13,597 nucleotides of DNA from Corynebacterium sp. (GCA_030450335.1 JAKDIS010000068.1:1-13597), one strand, 5' to 3'; positions 1 to 7,361 are shown, counted from the first letter of the stretch. The notes: generated by a model from the letters alone, not told the origin. Program-made: numbers and translations.

Positions 1-1839
1 TTGCGCCGCATCGCCGCAACCACCACCGCCGTCGCCACCGCGCTCGCGCTCGGCGCCGCCCTGCTCCCCACCGCCACCGCGCAGGACGCACCGGACGACC
101 AGCAGGACGTCCAGGTCGACACGTCCAACGTGGACGTCGACCTCGGCGGTTTCCAGGACCTCCTCGAGAACGAGATGATCCTCGACTACGTCGAGCTCTG
201 CCAGTCCGGCGACGAGGCGTCCGACGCGACCGAGGTGACCGCCGTCGCCGACTGCAGCCAGTCCACCGGCGACGGCATCGCCGTCGTCCTGCCCGAGAAC
301 ATCGAGGTCGGCTCCGCCGCCGAGGAGATGACCATCGACCTCGGCGACGACATCTCCATCCTGGGAATGACCCTGGAGCTCGGTGAACGCAACCTCATCG
401 AGATCCTGAGCGCCGTGGTCCTGGACCAGGACAGCCTCAGCCCCCTCGTCAGGCGGACCATCACGGCCCTCGGGTACCCCAACATCGAACCGCGACGGCT
501 CGGCGCCTACAGCACCTACGCGCAGGTCCAGCAGGACGCCGCGCTGCCGGTCAACATGGTCACCGAACGGTACTGCAGCGGAGTCGTGATCGCCGGCCGC
601 TGCCTGGGGTCCTGGCGCGAACGCACCACCGACACCAACCTCGCCACGCGCACCGACGCGCTGAAGATCGCCGGGTACCTCACCGGCGAGACGTACGACT
701 ACACGCAGCCCGTCGAGCTGCCGGAGCGTCCCGCACCGCGTGGCACGTCCACCGTGGCCGGGGACGGCACCCAGGTCGCCGCGTCCATGCGCGGCGGTGA
801 CGCCACCGCCGAGGCCAACGAACTCTTCGGCCTGCCCGGCATCGCCCTCGCCGCCGCCGACGAGGAGCGCAGCTCCATCGCCTACACCCGCCTCGGCTTC
901 GCCTCCGCCATGAACATGGACACCGACGAGATCGGCCTGACCTGGTTCGGACGTGCCCTCGACTTCGACCGCCTGCGCGAGGACGGCATCGCCGACTTCG
1001 CCGGGGAGGACGTCGAGGACATGCTCGACACCGTCGACGACCTCGAGGTCCCCGCGCTCAAGGAGGTCAGCTGCTTCGGCCTGAACTCCCGCGCCACCGC
1101 CGAGGGACTCGGCAAGTGCACCAACATCCTCGGCACCGTCGACACCTACCAGGACCTGCGCGACCCCGAGGTCGGCGAGCACCGCCAGAGCCAGGTCGGC
1201 CTGACCGACGTGAGCTCCCTCGTGCTCGGCAACGACGCCCTGCTCAAGCAGCTCACCGGCGAGACCGAGGACACCCCGTTCCTCGACGACCTGATGCACA
1301 ACGTCACCTCCGAGGACGACCGTCTGAAGTTCGCCAAGGACTTCGTGCGTCTGACCTCCGACACCTACACCGACGAGGTCGAGACCCCCGTGCTCGACGA
1401 CGACGGCAACCCCGTCCTCGACGACAACGGCGAGCCCGTCACCGAGATGACCACGCGCACCACCAGCGCCGCCTGGCTGACCAGCGACTACGGCTTCCGC
1501 GACCCGATCACCGTGGAATGGCTCGGACAGCGCGTGGTCTTCTTCCCCGCCGTCGAGGTCAACGGCGACGAGCGGCCCAACTACCTCAGCCTGCCGGAGA
1601 TCGAGGCCGTCGCCGACGACGCCGACGCCGGACTGCTCCCCAAGGTCAGCCTGGTCACCTGGGACAACGCCTTCGGTCTGGGCACCGTCGCGCTGGACGA
1701 CCTGACCCGCCCCGACCTCATCCTCGCCAACTGGCTCGACAGCGTCACCCTCGTCGACGACATCGTGTGGCTCAGCGAGCTGCTCGGCAGCGGGGACGGC
1801 GGTGCCGGCACAGACGTTGCGGAGGCGCTCGCGCCGTAA
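1..1839 (+). CDS. Secreted protein of unknown function with six cysteines
   Basis: I do not recognise a named family. The reading frame opens with TTG on the first base of the window, so the ribosome site is not visible and the true start could lie upstream. However, residues 1-27 form a convincing Sec signal peptide: Arg2-Arg3, an Ala/Leu-rich core, and an ATA cleavage site before Gln28-Asp29. The mature part is acidic. Its six cysteines fall in three close pairs (67/85, 192/201, 358/373), suggesting three local disulfides outside the cell. Residues 463-480 hold an imperfect tandem repeat of the type PVLDDDGN/PVLDDNGE, perhaps a surface loop. There is no membrane anchor, sorting motif or enzyme signature. 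It converges on the lipoprotein gene at 2957-2004, and a long hairpin separates the two. The coding call is secure; the function is unknown. Confidence 0.8.
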   Translation: MRRIAATTTAVATALALGAALLPTATAQDAPDDQQDVQVDTSNVDVDLGGFQDLLENEMILDYVELCQSGDEASDATEVTAVADCSQSTGDGIAVVLPENIEVGSAAEEMTIDLGDDISILGMTLELGERNLIEILSAVVLDQDSLSPLVRRTITALGYPNIEPRRLGAYSTYAQVQQDAALPVNMVTERYCSGVVIAGRCLGSWRERTTDTNLATRTDALKIAGYLTGETYDYTQPVELPERPAPRGTSTVAGDGTQVAASMRGGDATAEANELFGLPGIALAAADEERSSIAYTRLGFASAMNMDTDEIGLTWFGRALDFDRLREDGIADFAGEDVEDMLDTVDDLEVPALKEVSCFGLNSRATAEGLGKCTNILGTVDTYQDLRDPEVGEHRQSQVGLTDVSSLVLGNDALLKQLTGETEDTPFLDDLMHNVTSEDDRLKFAKDFVRLTSDTYTDEVETPVLDDDGNPVLDDNGEPVTEMTTRTTSAAWLTSDYGFRDPITVEWLGQRVVFFPAVEVNGDERPNYLSLPEIEAVADDADAGLLPKVSLVTWDNAFGLGTVALDDLTRPDLILANWLDSVTLVDDIVWLSELLGSGDGGAGTDVAEALAP

Positions 1840-1888
1840 CCGCCGACCCGGCTCGCGGCGTCCTACGCGGGACGTCCTGTGCGAGGAC

Positions 1889-1957
1889 GGGGACCAAGTT
1901 GGACCTGGGAGCGTTGAGTCGACCAACTCAGAGCTCCCAGGTCCAACTTGGTACCCC
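1889..1957. terminator. Long hairpin between convergent genes, probable bidirectional terminator
   Basis: Arms 1893-1912 and 1933-1952 are a perfect 20-bp inverted repeat. With A1953 bulged, GGGG 1889-1892 pairs with CCCC 1954-1957, giving 24 pairs. The 20-nt loop can itself pair (TGAGT 1915-1919 with ACTCA 1926-1930). The hairpin sits between two converging stop codons, which fits a bidirectional terminator. There is no T-tract on either side and the stem is unusually long, so it may instead be a copy of a dispersed palindromic element. Confidence 0.6.
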
Positions 1958-2003
1958 TGCACCGACAGCACAGGGGCCGAAATCGGGCCTACGAACTACG
2001 CAC

Positions 2004-2957
2004 CTACACGCCGTCCTTGACCGACTTGCCGGTCTTGTCGGCGATCATCTCGCACCGGTCGTGGGACCCGGGCGAGCACATCACGATCCAGTCGTCGTCG
2101 GAGACGGAGACCATGTCGTCGCGGGAGACCTCCTGGAAGACGCCCTGGTCCTCGAGCTCGTCGATGTCCATGTCGAAGGTGACCAGCACGGAGTCCAGTG
2201 CGCACCAGGCAGCCTGGCCGCCCGAGCCGCTGGCCTCCGAGCAGGCGAGGTCCCACGCGCTCAGCTGCTCCCTGGCCTGGGAGAGGTCGTCCCAGCCGGA
2301 GTAGGTCTGCAGCTCGCGCTCCTTCTCCTCCTCTTCCTTCTTCCGCTTCTCCTCGGCCTCCTTGGCGTCGCGCTCCATCTCCTCGGCGAGGTTGGCCTTG
2401 AACTCCTCCTCGGTGATCGCGCCGTCCGGCAGCGTCGACTCCAGTCCGAGGGCTTCCGCGATGTCATCGCAATCGTCGTTGGACAGGTCGTTGCAGGATC
2501 CGACGACGTCGTCGCCGTCGAGCGCGCGGTATTTACCGCCCATGTCCTCGCGCGTCGCCGCGTACTCCTGGTCCGCGGAGAACTCCTCGAGCTCGTCGAG
2601 CTCCGCCTCGACAACCTCGCTGCCGGACTCCCGGTCCGCCTTGTCGAACAGCGAGATCTGCGGAAGGCCCGCCTGGACGCAGGCGAGCCGGATCGTGCTG
2701 AGGTCGCTACTGCTCGCCGGGGTCATCATGCAGCTGTCGTAGCCGTTCTCCTCGGCCTTGACCTGCATCGCCTGCAGCGCCTCGCTGCCATCGAGACCGG
2801 CGCCGGACGCTGCTGCCGCTGCGTCCGTTGCGCCCGCAGCGCCGGTGGCGTCCGATGCCTCGGCGTCGTCCCCGCCGCAGGCGGTGAGCGACCCGGCGCC
2901 GAGCACCAGGGCCGCGGCGAAGGCCGCGCCGCTGAGCTTCTTCTTCCTCATATTCAT
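2004..2957 (-). CDS. Lipoprotein with four cysteine pairs and a charged coiled coil, function unknown
   Basis: I do not recognise the family. The N-terminus is a lipoprotein signal: MNMRKKK, a hydrophobic stretch, then lipobox L-T-A-C with the lipidated Cys27, so the protein should be anchored on the outer face of the membrane. An Ala/Asp/Gly-rich linker follows. Eight further cysteines come as four pairs (76/93, 155/163, 239/252, 294/302), suggesting disulfide-bonded repeats. Residues 183-219 are a Glu/Lys/Arg-rich, probably coiled-coil segment. Three in-frame ATGs exist (2966, 2957, 2951). I chose 2957 because GGGA lies 8 nt upstream; the longer form adds MTF. The gene is divergent from phoA and shares its control region, with the 11-bp repeats about 50-105 nt upstream, so phosphate-linked control is possible. 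The 317-aa length assumes the 2957 start. Confidence 0.8.
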   Translation of the reverse strand: MNMRKKKLSGAAFAAALVLGAGSLTACGGDDAEASDATGAAGATDAAAAASGAGLDGSEALQAMQVKAEENGYDSCMMTPASSSDLSTIRLACVQAGLPQISLFDKADRESGSEVVEAELDELEEFSADQEYAATREDMGGKYRALDGDDVVGSCNDLSNDDCDDIAEALGLESTLPDGAITEEEFKANLAEEMERDAKEAEEKRKKEEEEKERELQTYSGWDDLSQAREQLSAWDLACSEASGSGGQAAWCALDSVLVTFDMDIDELEDQGVFQEVSRDDMVSVSDDDWIVMCSPGSHDRCEMIADKTGKSVKDGV

Positions 2958-2977
2958 GAACGTCATCCCATTATCAA

Positions 2978-2983
2978 ATCATA
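2978..2983 (-). promoter_or_regulatory. Candidate -10 box for the lipoprotein gene
   Basis: Read on the minus strand this is TATGAT, close to the TATAAT consensus, 20 nt upstream of the preferred ATG. It lies in an AT-rich patch (2967-3000) unlike the flanking coding DNA. No good -35 is evident. A second possible box, GATAAT, lies at 2975-2970. Confidence 0.3.
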
Positions 2984-3006
2984 TGGTTCTGAGTTCTTCA
3001 GCACCT

Positions 3007-3061
3007 GTCACCACCTGTTCACCTCAAGGGCCCTCGGATCTCACCGTGGATTCACCTCGGC
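3007..3061 (+). promoter_or_regulatory. PHO-box-like array of 11-bp direct repeats
   Basis: CACC recurs exactly every 11 nt at 3009, 3020, 3042 and 3053, with a degenerate unit (CCCT) at 3031. The units are GTCACCACCTG, TTCACCTCAAG, GGCCCTCGGAT, CTCACCGTGGA and TTCACCTCGGC. The second and fifth share TTCACCTC. Actinobacterial PhoP-type regulators are known to bind 11-nt direct-repeat units built on GTTCACC. The units point toward phoA and end about 50 nt before its start. A weak -10 (TAGCGT, 3066-3071) follows. The array could also serve the divergent lipoprotein gene. Confidence 0.6.
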
Positions 3062-3112
3062 TCCGTAGCGTCACGGTCTGTTCCTGACGTTTTCGTTTAG
3101 AGAGAGTTGACC

Positions 3113-4651
3113 GTGAACCACAACCGCACCGCCGTCGCCGTCCTGAAGACCGGACTGGGTCTCGTCGGCACCGTATCCCTCCTGGCCACCGCCGTCGCCT
3201 GCAGCGACAGCAACGCCGACGACAACGCCGACGGTGGCACCCCCGCCATCCAGCACCGCGAGGCCGACGGCGACCTGACCGCCAACGGCGGCGCCCGACG
3301 CCTCGACGGCGACCAGGGCGACTACGTCCGCGACGCCGTCGCCGCCACCGGCGCCAAGAACGTCATCCTGCTCATCGGCGACGGCATGGGCGACTCCGAG
3401 ATCACCGCCGCCCGCAACTTCGCCGAGGGCGCGTCCGGCAGCTTCAAGGGCATCGACGCCCTCCCCGTCACCGGCCAGTACACCCACTACTCGCTGAACG
3501 AGGACGGCACGCCGAACTACGTCACCGACAGCGCCGCGTCCGGCACCGCCTGGGCCACCGGCACGAAGTCCTACAACGGCGCCATCGGCGTGGACGTCGA
3601 GGGCGAGAGCCAGCAGAACCTCATCGAGAAGGCCAAGTCCGCCGGCCTGGCCACCGGCAACGTGTCCACCGCCGAGATCCAGGACGCCACGCCCGCCGTG
3701 CAGGCCGCCCACGTCGCCAAGCGCAAGTGCTACGGCCCGGAGGACACCGACGCCTGCGGCGACGACCTCCTCGACAAGGGTGGCGACGGCTCCATCTCCG
3801 AGCAGTACCTCGAGTCGCGCGCGGACGTCACCCTCGGCGGCGGCGCCGAGAGCTTCGCCCAGAAGGCCAAGGCCGGCGACTGGAAGGGCAAGACCCTGCT
3901 GGAGCAGGCCGAGGATCGCGGCTACCAGCTGCCCACCAACGCCGCCGAGCTCGACGCCGTCTCCGAGGCCAACCAGGACTCCCCGGTCCTCGGCCTCTTC
4001 TCCGACGGCAACATGCCGGTGCGCTGGGACGGCGACACCGCCGAGAAGGAGGGCTACCTCAAGCCCGCGCAGGAGTGCACCGACAACCCCGAGCGCACCG
4101 AGGACATCCCCAAGCTCGCCTCGATGACCAACAAGGCCATCGACCTGCTGAGCAACAACGACGACGGGAAGGAGAACGGCTTCTTCCTGCAGGTCGAGGG
4201 CGCGTCCATCGACAAGGAGGACCACGCCGCGAACCCCTGCGGGCAGATCGGCGAGACCGTGGACCTCGACGAGGCCGTCCAGGAGGCGCTCTCCTTCGCC
4301 GAGGAGGACGGAGAGACCCTCGTGCTCGTCACCGCCGACCACGCGCACACCAGCCAGATCGTGGGCGGCGTCGACGAGGACGACATCAAGGAGATCGCCG
4401 AGGACAAGGGCATCAGCGTGGAGGAGGCCCGTGCCACCGTGTACCCGGGCCTGTCGCGCAACCTGATCACCCGTGAGGGCGCGGAGATGACCATCGCCTA
4501 CGCCACCTCCGACAACGTCGACACCGAGGCGCAGGGCCACACCGGCACCCAGCTGCGCATCGCCGCCTACGGGCCGTCCGCCGCGAACGTCTCCGGACTG
4601 ACCGACCAGACGGACCTGCACTTCACCATCGCCGACGCACTCGGCCTCTAG
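3113..4651 (+). CDS. phoA: Alkaline phosphatase, E. coli PhoA type, probable lipoprotein
   Basis: This exported metal-dependent phosphomonoesterase releases inorganic phosphate from organic phosphates. The sequence matches E. coli PhoA throughout: GDGMGDSE with metal ligand Asp90, nucleophile Asp139-Ser140 in [25 protein letters not shown] (magnesium site), Arg204-Lys-Cys206 in RKCYGP (phosphate-binding Arg), [19 protein letters not shown] with zinc-ligand Asp and His, [11 protein letters not shown], and [14 protein letters not shown] with the last zinc His. Both disulfide Cys pairs are present. The signal peptide ends AVAC with Cys30. That is an imperfect lipobox, so lipidation is likely but not certain. 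I chose GTG 3113 because AGAGAG (3101-3106) lies 6 nt upstream; TTG 3107 would touch it. The 512-aa length is normal. The upstream PHO-box-like repeats imply induction by phosphate starvation. Confidence 0.95.
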   Translation: MNHNRTAVAVLKTGLGLVGTVSLLATAVACSDSNADDNADGGTPAIQHREADGDLTANGGARRLDGDQGDYVRDAVAATGAKNVILLIGDGMGDSEITAARNFAEGASGSFKGIDALPVTGQYTHYSLNEDGTPNYVTDSAASGTAWATGTKSYNGAIGVDVEGESQQNLIEKAKSAGLATGNVSTAEIQDATPAVQAAHVAKRKCYGPEDTDACGDDLLDKGGDGSISEQYLESRADVTLGGGAESFAQKAKAGDWKGKTLLEQAEDRGYQLPTNAAELDAVSEANQDSPVLGLFSDGNMPVRWDGDTAEKEGYLKPAQECTDNPERTEDIPKLASMTNKAIDLLSNNDDGKENGFFLQVEGASIDKEDHAANPCGQIGETVDLDEAVQEALSFAEEDGETLVLVTADHAHTSQIVGGVDEDDIKEIAEDKGISVEEARATVYPGLSRNLITREGAEMTIAYATSDNVDTEAQGHTGTQLRIAAYGPSAANVSGLTDQTDLHFTIADALGL

Positions 4652-4677
4652 GTGCACCTGCCGGGGAGGTAGTTTCA

Positions 4678-4697
4678 CCCCCCGCTATGCCGGGGGG
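4678..4697 (+). terminator. Weak candidate terminator hairpin after phoA
   Basis: CCCCCCG (4678-4684) pairs with CGGGGGG (4691-4697) around a 6-nt loop, 26 nt after the phoA stop. No T-tract follows. It lies just upstream of the proposed start signal of the next gene. Confidence 0.35.
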
Positions 4698-4709
4698 CGT
4701 GTGGTGGCA

Positions 4710-4715
4710 TATCGT
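4710..4715 (+). promoter_or_regulatory. Candidate leaderless -10 box for the symporter gene
   Basis: TATCGT fits TANNNT and ends 7 nt before ATG 4723, so transcription could begin at the A of the start codon. No Shine-Dalgarno precedes this ATG. The box lies inside a GTGGTG/CACCAC dyad (4701-4706 and 4716-4721) that could be an operator. Confidence 0.45.
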
Positions 4716-4722
4716 CACCACC

Positions 4723-5949
4723 ATGACTTTCAAGAAGCTGGCGGGCTCCCTGTTGTTCCGGATCGTGGTGGCGATCGTCCTCGGCATCGTGTTCAGTCTC
4801 TTCTTCCCGGAGTGGCTGGCCAGGGTCTTCGTGACCTTCAACGGGCTGTTCGGCAACTTCCTGGACCTGTTCATCCCGGTGCTGATCTTCGCGCTGATCA
4901 CCCCGGCGATCGCCGGGGTGGGCCGCGGGGCCGGGAAGTGGCTCGGGCTGACGGCCGGCATCGCCTACGGCTCGACCGTCATCTCCGGGCTCATCGCCTT
5001 CGCCGTCGCCACCGCCACCTACGGCTGGCTCCTGGGCGACCAGAAGATCAGCACGCTGATGGACATCGACGAGGGCGCGCTCTCGCCCTACTTCGAGATC
5101 GAGATGCCCGCGCCGTTCGAGGTGATGACCGCTCTGATCCTGGCCTTCTGCGTGGGCCTGGCGATGACCGCGGTGAAGTCGGACATCCTGCACGGCGCCG
5201 CCCGCGAGCTCGAGGGCGTGGTCATGAAGGTCATCAGCTCCTTCGTGATCCCCCTGCTGCCGGTGTTCGTCTTCGGCGTGTTCCTGTCGATGGGCATGAA
5301 CGGCCACCTGCTGGACGTGATCTCCTCCTTCGCCAAGGTGCTGGTCCTCGCCGTGGTGATGACGGTCCTGCTGGTCATCGCCCAGTTCCTCGTCGCCGGT
5401 GCGCTCACCGGACGTAACCCGTTCAAGGCCCTGGTCACCATGCTGCCGGCCTACGCCACCGCGCTGGGCACCTCGTCCTCGGCGGCGACGATCCCGGTGA
5501 CGCTGGCCAGCGCGAAGAAGAACGGTGTGCCGGACAACGTCGCCGGTTTCGTGGTCCCGCTGTGCGCGACGATCCACCTGGCCGGGTCGATGATGAAGAT
5601 CGCCCTCTTCGCCCTCGCCGTGGTCCACATGTTCGACCTGGACGTGAACGCCGGGCAGGTCATCGGCTTCATCCTGCTGCTCGGCATCATGATGATCGCC
5701 GCCCCGGGTGTGCCCGGCGGCGCGATCATGGCGGCCGTCGGTGTGCTGCAGTCGAACCTCGGTTTCGACGCGGACCAGATCGCCCTGATGATCGCCGCCT
5801 ACATCGCCATCGACTCCTTCGGTACCGCGGCGAACGTCACCGGCGACGGCGCGATCGCCATGGTCGTCAACAAGCTCTCCAAGGGCCGTATCGGCACCAC
5901 CGACGACGAGATCGAGACCGAGGGTGTGCTGAACACCAGCGAGTCCTGA
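4723..5949 (+). CDS. DAACS-family Na+/H+-coupled amino acid or dicarboxylate symporter
   Basis: This 408-aa polytopic inner-membrane protein belongs to the dicarboxylate/amino acid:cation symporter (GltP/DctA/SstT) family. It has a series of hydrophobic segments, the serine-rich hairpin motif TSSSAATIP (Ser251-Ser253), GVPGGAIM (the second re-entrant hairpin), and the TM8 motif D364-S-F-G367-T-A-A-N371-V-T-G-D375. Against the archaeal aspartate transporter GltPh, the D394, T398, N401 and D405 equivalents are kept. The Arg397 equivalent, which holds the substrate's side-chain carboxylate, is Gly367. This argues against an acidic amino acid or dicarboxylate and for a neutral substrate. I preferred ATG 4723 to ATG 4687: the earlier start adds an odd MPGGVWWHIVTT leader, and its nearest GGGGAGGT is 17 nt away. 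The stop overlaps the start of the next gene by one base (TGATG), implying translational coupling. Confidence 0.88.
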   Translation: MTFKKLAGSLLFRIVVAIVLGIVFSLFFPEWLARVFVTFNGLFGNFLDLFIPVLIFALITPAIAGVGRGAGKWLGLTAGIAYGSTVISGLIAFAVATATYGWLLGDQKISTLMDIDEGALSPYFEIEMPAPFEVMTALILAFCVGLAMTAVKSDILHGAARELEGVVMKVISSFVIPLLPVFVFGVFLSMGMNGHLLDVISSFAKVLVLAVVMTVLLVIAQFLVAGALTGRNPFKALVTMLPAYATALGTSSSAATIPVTLASAKKNGVPDNVAGFVVPLCATIHLAGSMMKIALFALAVVHMFDLDVNAGQVIGFILLLGIMMIAAPGVPGGAIMAAVGVLQSNLGFDADQIALMIAAYIAIDSFGTAANVTGDGAIAMVVNKLSKGRIGTTDDEIETEGVLNTSES

Positions 5950-6605
5950 TGCGCCGGCTCATCGTCGTCACCCACCCCGAGGCCACGCACCACGTGGACG
6001 GTCTGGTCGGCGGCTGGTTCGACTCGCGTCTCACCGCCCGCGGACGACAGGACGCCGCGCGCATCGCCGACGCCGTGGCGTCCTGCGTTGAAGGACGTGG
6101 CGGGGACGGCGGGGACGGCACAGCGCTCGTCGCGTCCGACCTGACGCGCTGCCGCGAGACCGCCGCGCCCGTCGCCGCGGCCCTGGGCGTGGAGGCCACG
6201 TTCCTGCCCGCGCTGCGGGAGAAGTCCTACGGCGAGGGGGAGGGACGCCCAGACGCATGGTTCCGCGAACGGTTCACCCCGCCGCCCGCCGTGGGCGAGC
6301 GGTTGGGGCACGACGAGGGGCTGGGCGCGGAGACCATGGGGGACTTCGCCCGGCGCGTCCACACGTGCATGGACGAGGTCCTCGCGGCGGGACGTCCCGA
6401 CACTGTGGTGGTCACCCACGGCGGGACGGCGACGATGGTCGTCGCGCACTGGCTGCGCCTGCCCGTCGATACCCTGGGGTACGCGCGTTTCGGCGTGACG
6501 CCCGGCAGCATCAGCGTGCTGCGGGAGGACGACTACTTCCACAACCGCACCCTGGTCAGCCTCAACCAGACAGAGCACCTGGGCGGCACCTGGCCCGCTA
6601 GCTAG
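5949..6605 (+). CDS. Histidine phosphatase superfamily protein with a THPE motif
   Basis: This 218-aa cytoplasmic protein is related to the phosphoglycerate mutase-like (branch 1 histidine phosphatase) family. Its N-terminus reads IVVTH9PEATHHVDGLVGGWFDSRLTARGRQDA. This aligns with the family pattern RHGxT...DxxLTxxGxxQA and keeps catalytic His9, but Arg is replaced by Thr8 and Gly by Pro10. The other landmarks are present: ASDLTRCRETA (second active-site Arg), LREKSYGEGEGR (acid segment) and VVVTHGGTATMVV (second catalytic His). The fold is therefore intact, but phosphate binding or substrate choice may differ. I recall other bacterial proteins with this VTHPEATHH signature, so it may be a stable subfamily. 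The ATG overlaps the symporter's TGA, with which it is probably cotranscribed. The substrate is unknown. Confidence 0.85.
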   Translation: MRRLIVVTHPEATHHVDGLVGGWFDSRLTARGRQDAARIADAVASCVEGRGGDGGDGTALVASDLTRCRETAAPVAAALGVEATFLPALREKSYGEGEGRPDAWFRERFTPPPAVGERLGHDEGLGAETMGDFARRVHTCMDEVLAAGRPDTVVVTHGGTATMVVAHWLRLPVDTLGYARFGVTPGSISVLREDDYFHNRTLVSLNQTEHLGGTWPAS

Positions 6606-7348
6606 TTCACCGAGCCGATCCGGCTCAGGGGCCATACCTTGAACTGCACCTTGCCCACCACGTTGTCCAGCGGGACCATGCCCTCCTCCGGGTCACCGGC
6701 GAGGTTGTAGTAGCGCGAGTCCTTGGAGTTGGTGCGGTTGTCGCCCATGAGCCAGACCTTGTCGTCCGGCACGGTGACCGGGCCGAAGTACTCGCCCTGG
6801 CAGGCGTCCGAGCCGGTGGTCTGGTTCACGGGGTAGGCCATGGGCTCCTCGGTGAAGGAGTCGTCGACCTTCTCGCCGTCGACCATGATCCCGGGGTCAC
6901 CTTCCTGGCACTGCACGGTCTGCCCGCCGGTGGCGACGACGCGCTTGACGAGGGTGAACTCGTCCGGGGCCAGGATGCCGATCTTCTCCAGGCCGGTCTG
7001 CAGACCCTTGACCAGCGGCTGGGACGAGCGGGTGGACACGTAGTCCTCCGACCACGCCTCGGTGCCGGTGAACACGACCACGTCGCCCTGGGAGACGTCG
7101 GTGAAGTGGTAGGACACCTTGTCCACGAAGATGCGGTCGTCCGTGCAGCCGTCGCAGCCGACGAGCGTGGGCTCCATCGACTCCGACGGGATCTGGTAGA
7201 GCCGTCCGACGAAGGTGTTGAACAGCCCGAGCAGCAGGATCGCGATGAGGAAGGTCACGAGGTACTCGAGCCACGCCGGACGCTTCTTCGTCGCGTCCGG
7301 TGCGTCCGTCGTTCCCGGCGTTTCCGCGGTTTCACTGGAGTCAGTCAC
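6602..7348 (-). CDS. lepB: Signal peptidase I
   Basis: This membrane-bound serine protease removes signal peptides from exported proteins. It is 248 aa long. Residues 1-25 are a hydrophilic, disordered cytoplasmic tail, and one TM segment follows at about 29-49. The catalytic motif IPSESMEPTL carries nucleophile Ser57. Lys135 in TLVKRVVATGG is the general base, and the conserved box MGDNRTNSKDSR spans 201-212. The mature domain has four cysteines (65, 68, 147, 183). The start is GTG with only AAGG touching it. It lies 10 nt after the ABC ATPase stop, so it is either cotranscribed with that gene or started from its own TAGGCT box. Its TAG shares CTAG with the stop of the opposing phosphatase gene. 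Confidence 0.95.
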   Translation of the reverse strand: MTDSSETAETPGTTDAPDATKKRPAWLEYLVTFLIAILLLGLFNTFVGRLYQIPSESMEPTLVGCDGCTDDRIFVDKVSYHFTDVSQGDVVVFTGTEAWSEDYVSTRSSQPLVKGLQTGLEKIGILAPDEFTLVKRVVATGGQTVQCQEGDPGIMVDGEKVDDSFTEEPMAYPVNQTTGSDACQGEYFGPVTVPDDKVWLMGDNRTNSKDSRYYNLAGDPEEGMVPLDNVVGKVQFKVWPLSRIGSVN

Positions 7349-7355
7349 CCTTGAG

Positions 7356-7361
7356 AGCCTA
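7356..7361 (-). promoter_or_regulatory. Candidate leaderless -10 box for lepB
   Basis: On the minus strand this is TAGGCT, ending exactly 7 nt before the GTG start. Its first three bases are the stop codon of the upstream ABC gene. The same hexamer and spacing precede the esterase gene at 12066. It could be coincidental if lepB is only read through from the ABC gene. Confidence 0.4.

Noticed and set aside
1381..1440. Short protein repeat in the first gene considered as a calcium-binding repeat domain
   Set aside because: Only two imperfect 8-residue units are present, too few and too divergent from known calcium-binding consensus motifs.
1116..3068. 650-aa plus-strand frame overlapping the first gene and the lipoprotein gene
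   Set aside because: Its product is Arg/Pro- then Leu/Val-rich low-complexity sequence. It runs through two genes that have signal peptides, and through the hairpin. It is a high-GC frame shadow.
3107..3112. TTG start for phoA
   Set aside because: The AGAGAG ribosome site directly touches it. GTG 3113 has a 6-nt spacing.
3071..4678. 535-aa minus-strand frame opposite phoA
   Set aside because: The Gly/Val/Leu-rich product without motifs is the antisense shadow of phoA, which has all its catalytic residues.
4687..4722. Upstream ATG for the symporter
   Set aside because: It lies in the loop of the C6G/CG6 hairpin, its nearest ribosome-site-like sequence is 17 nt away, and it adds a non-family leader.
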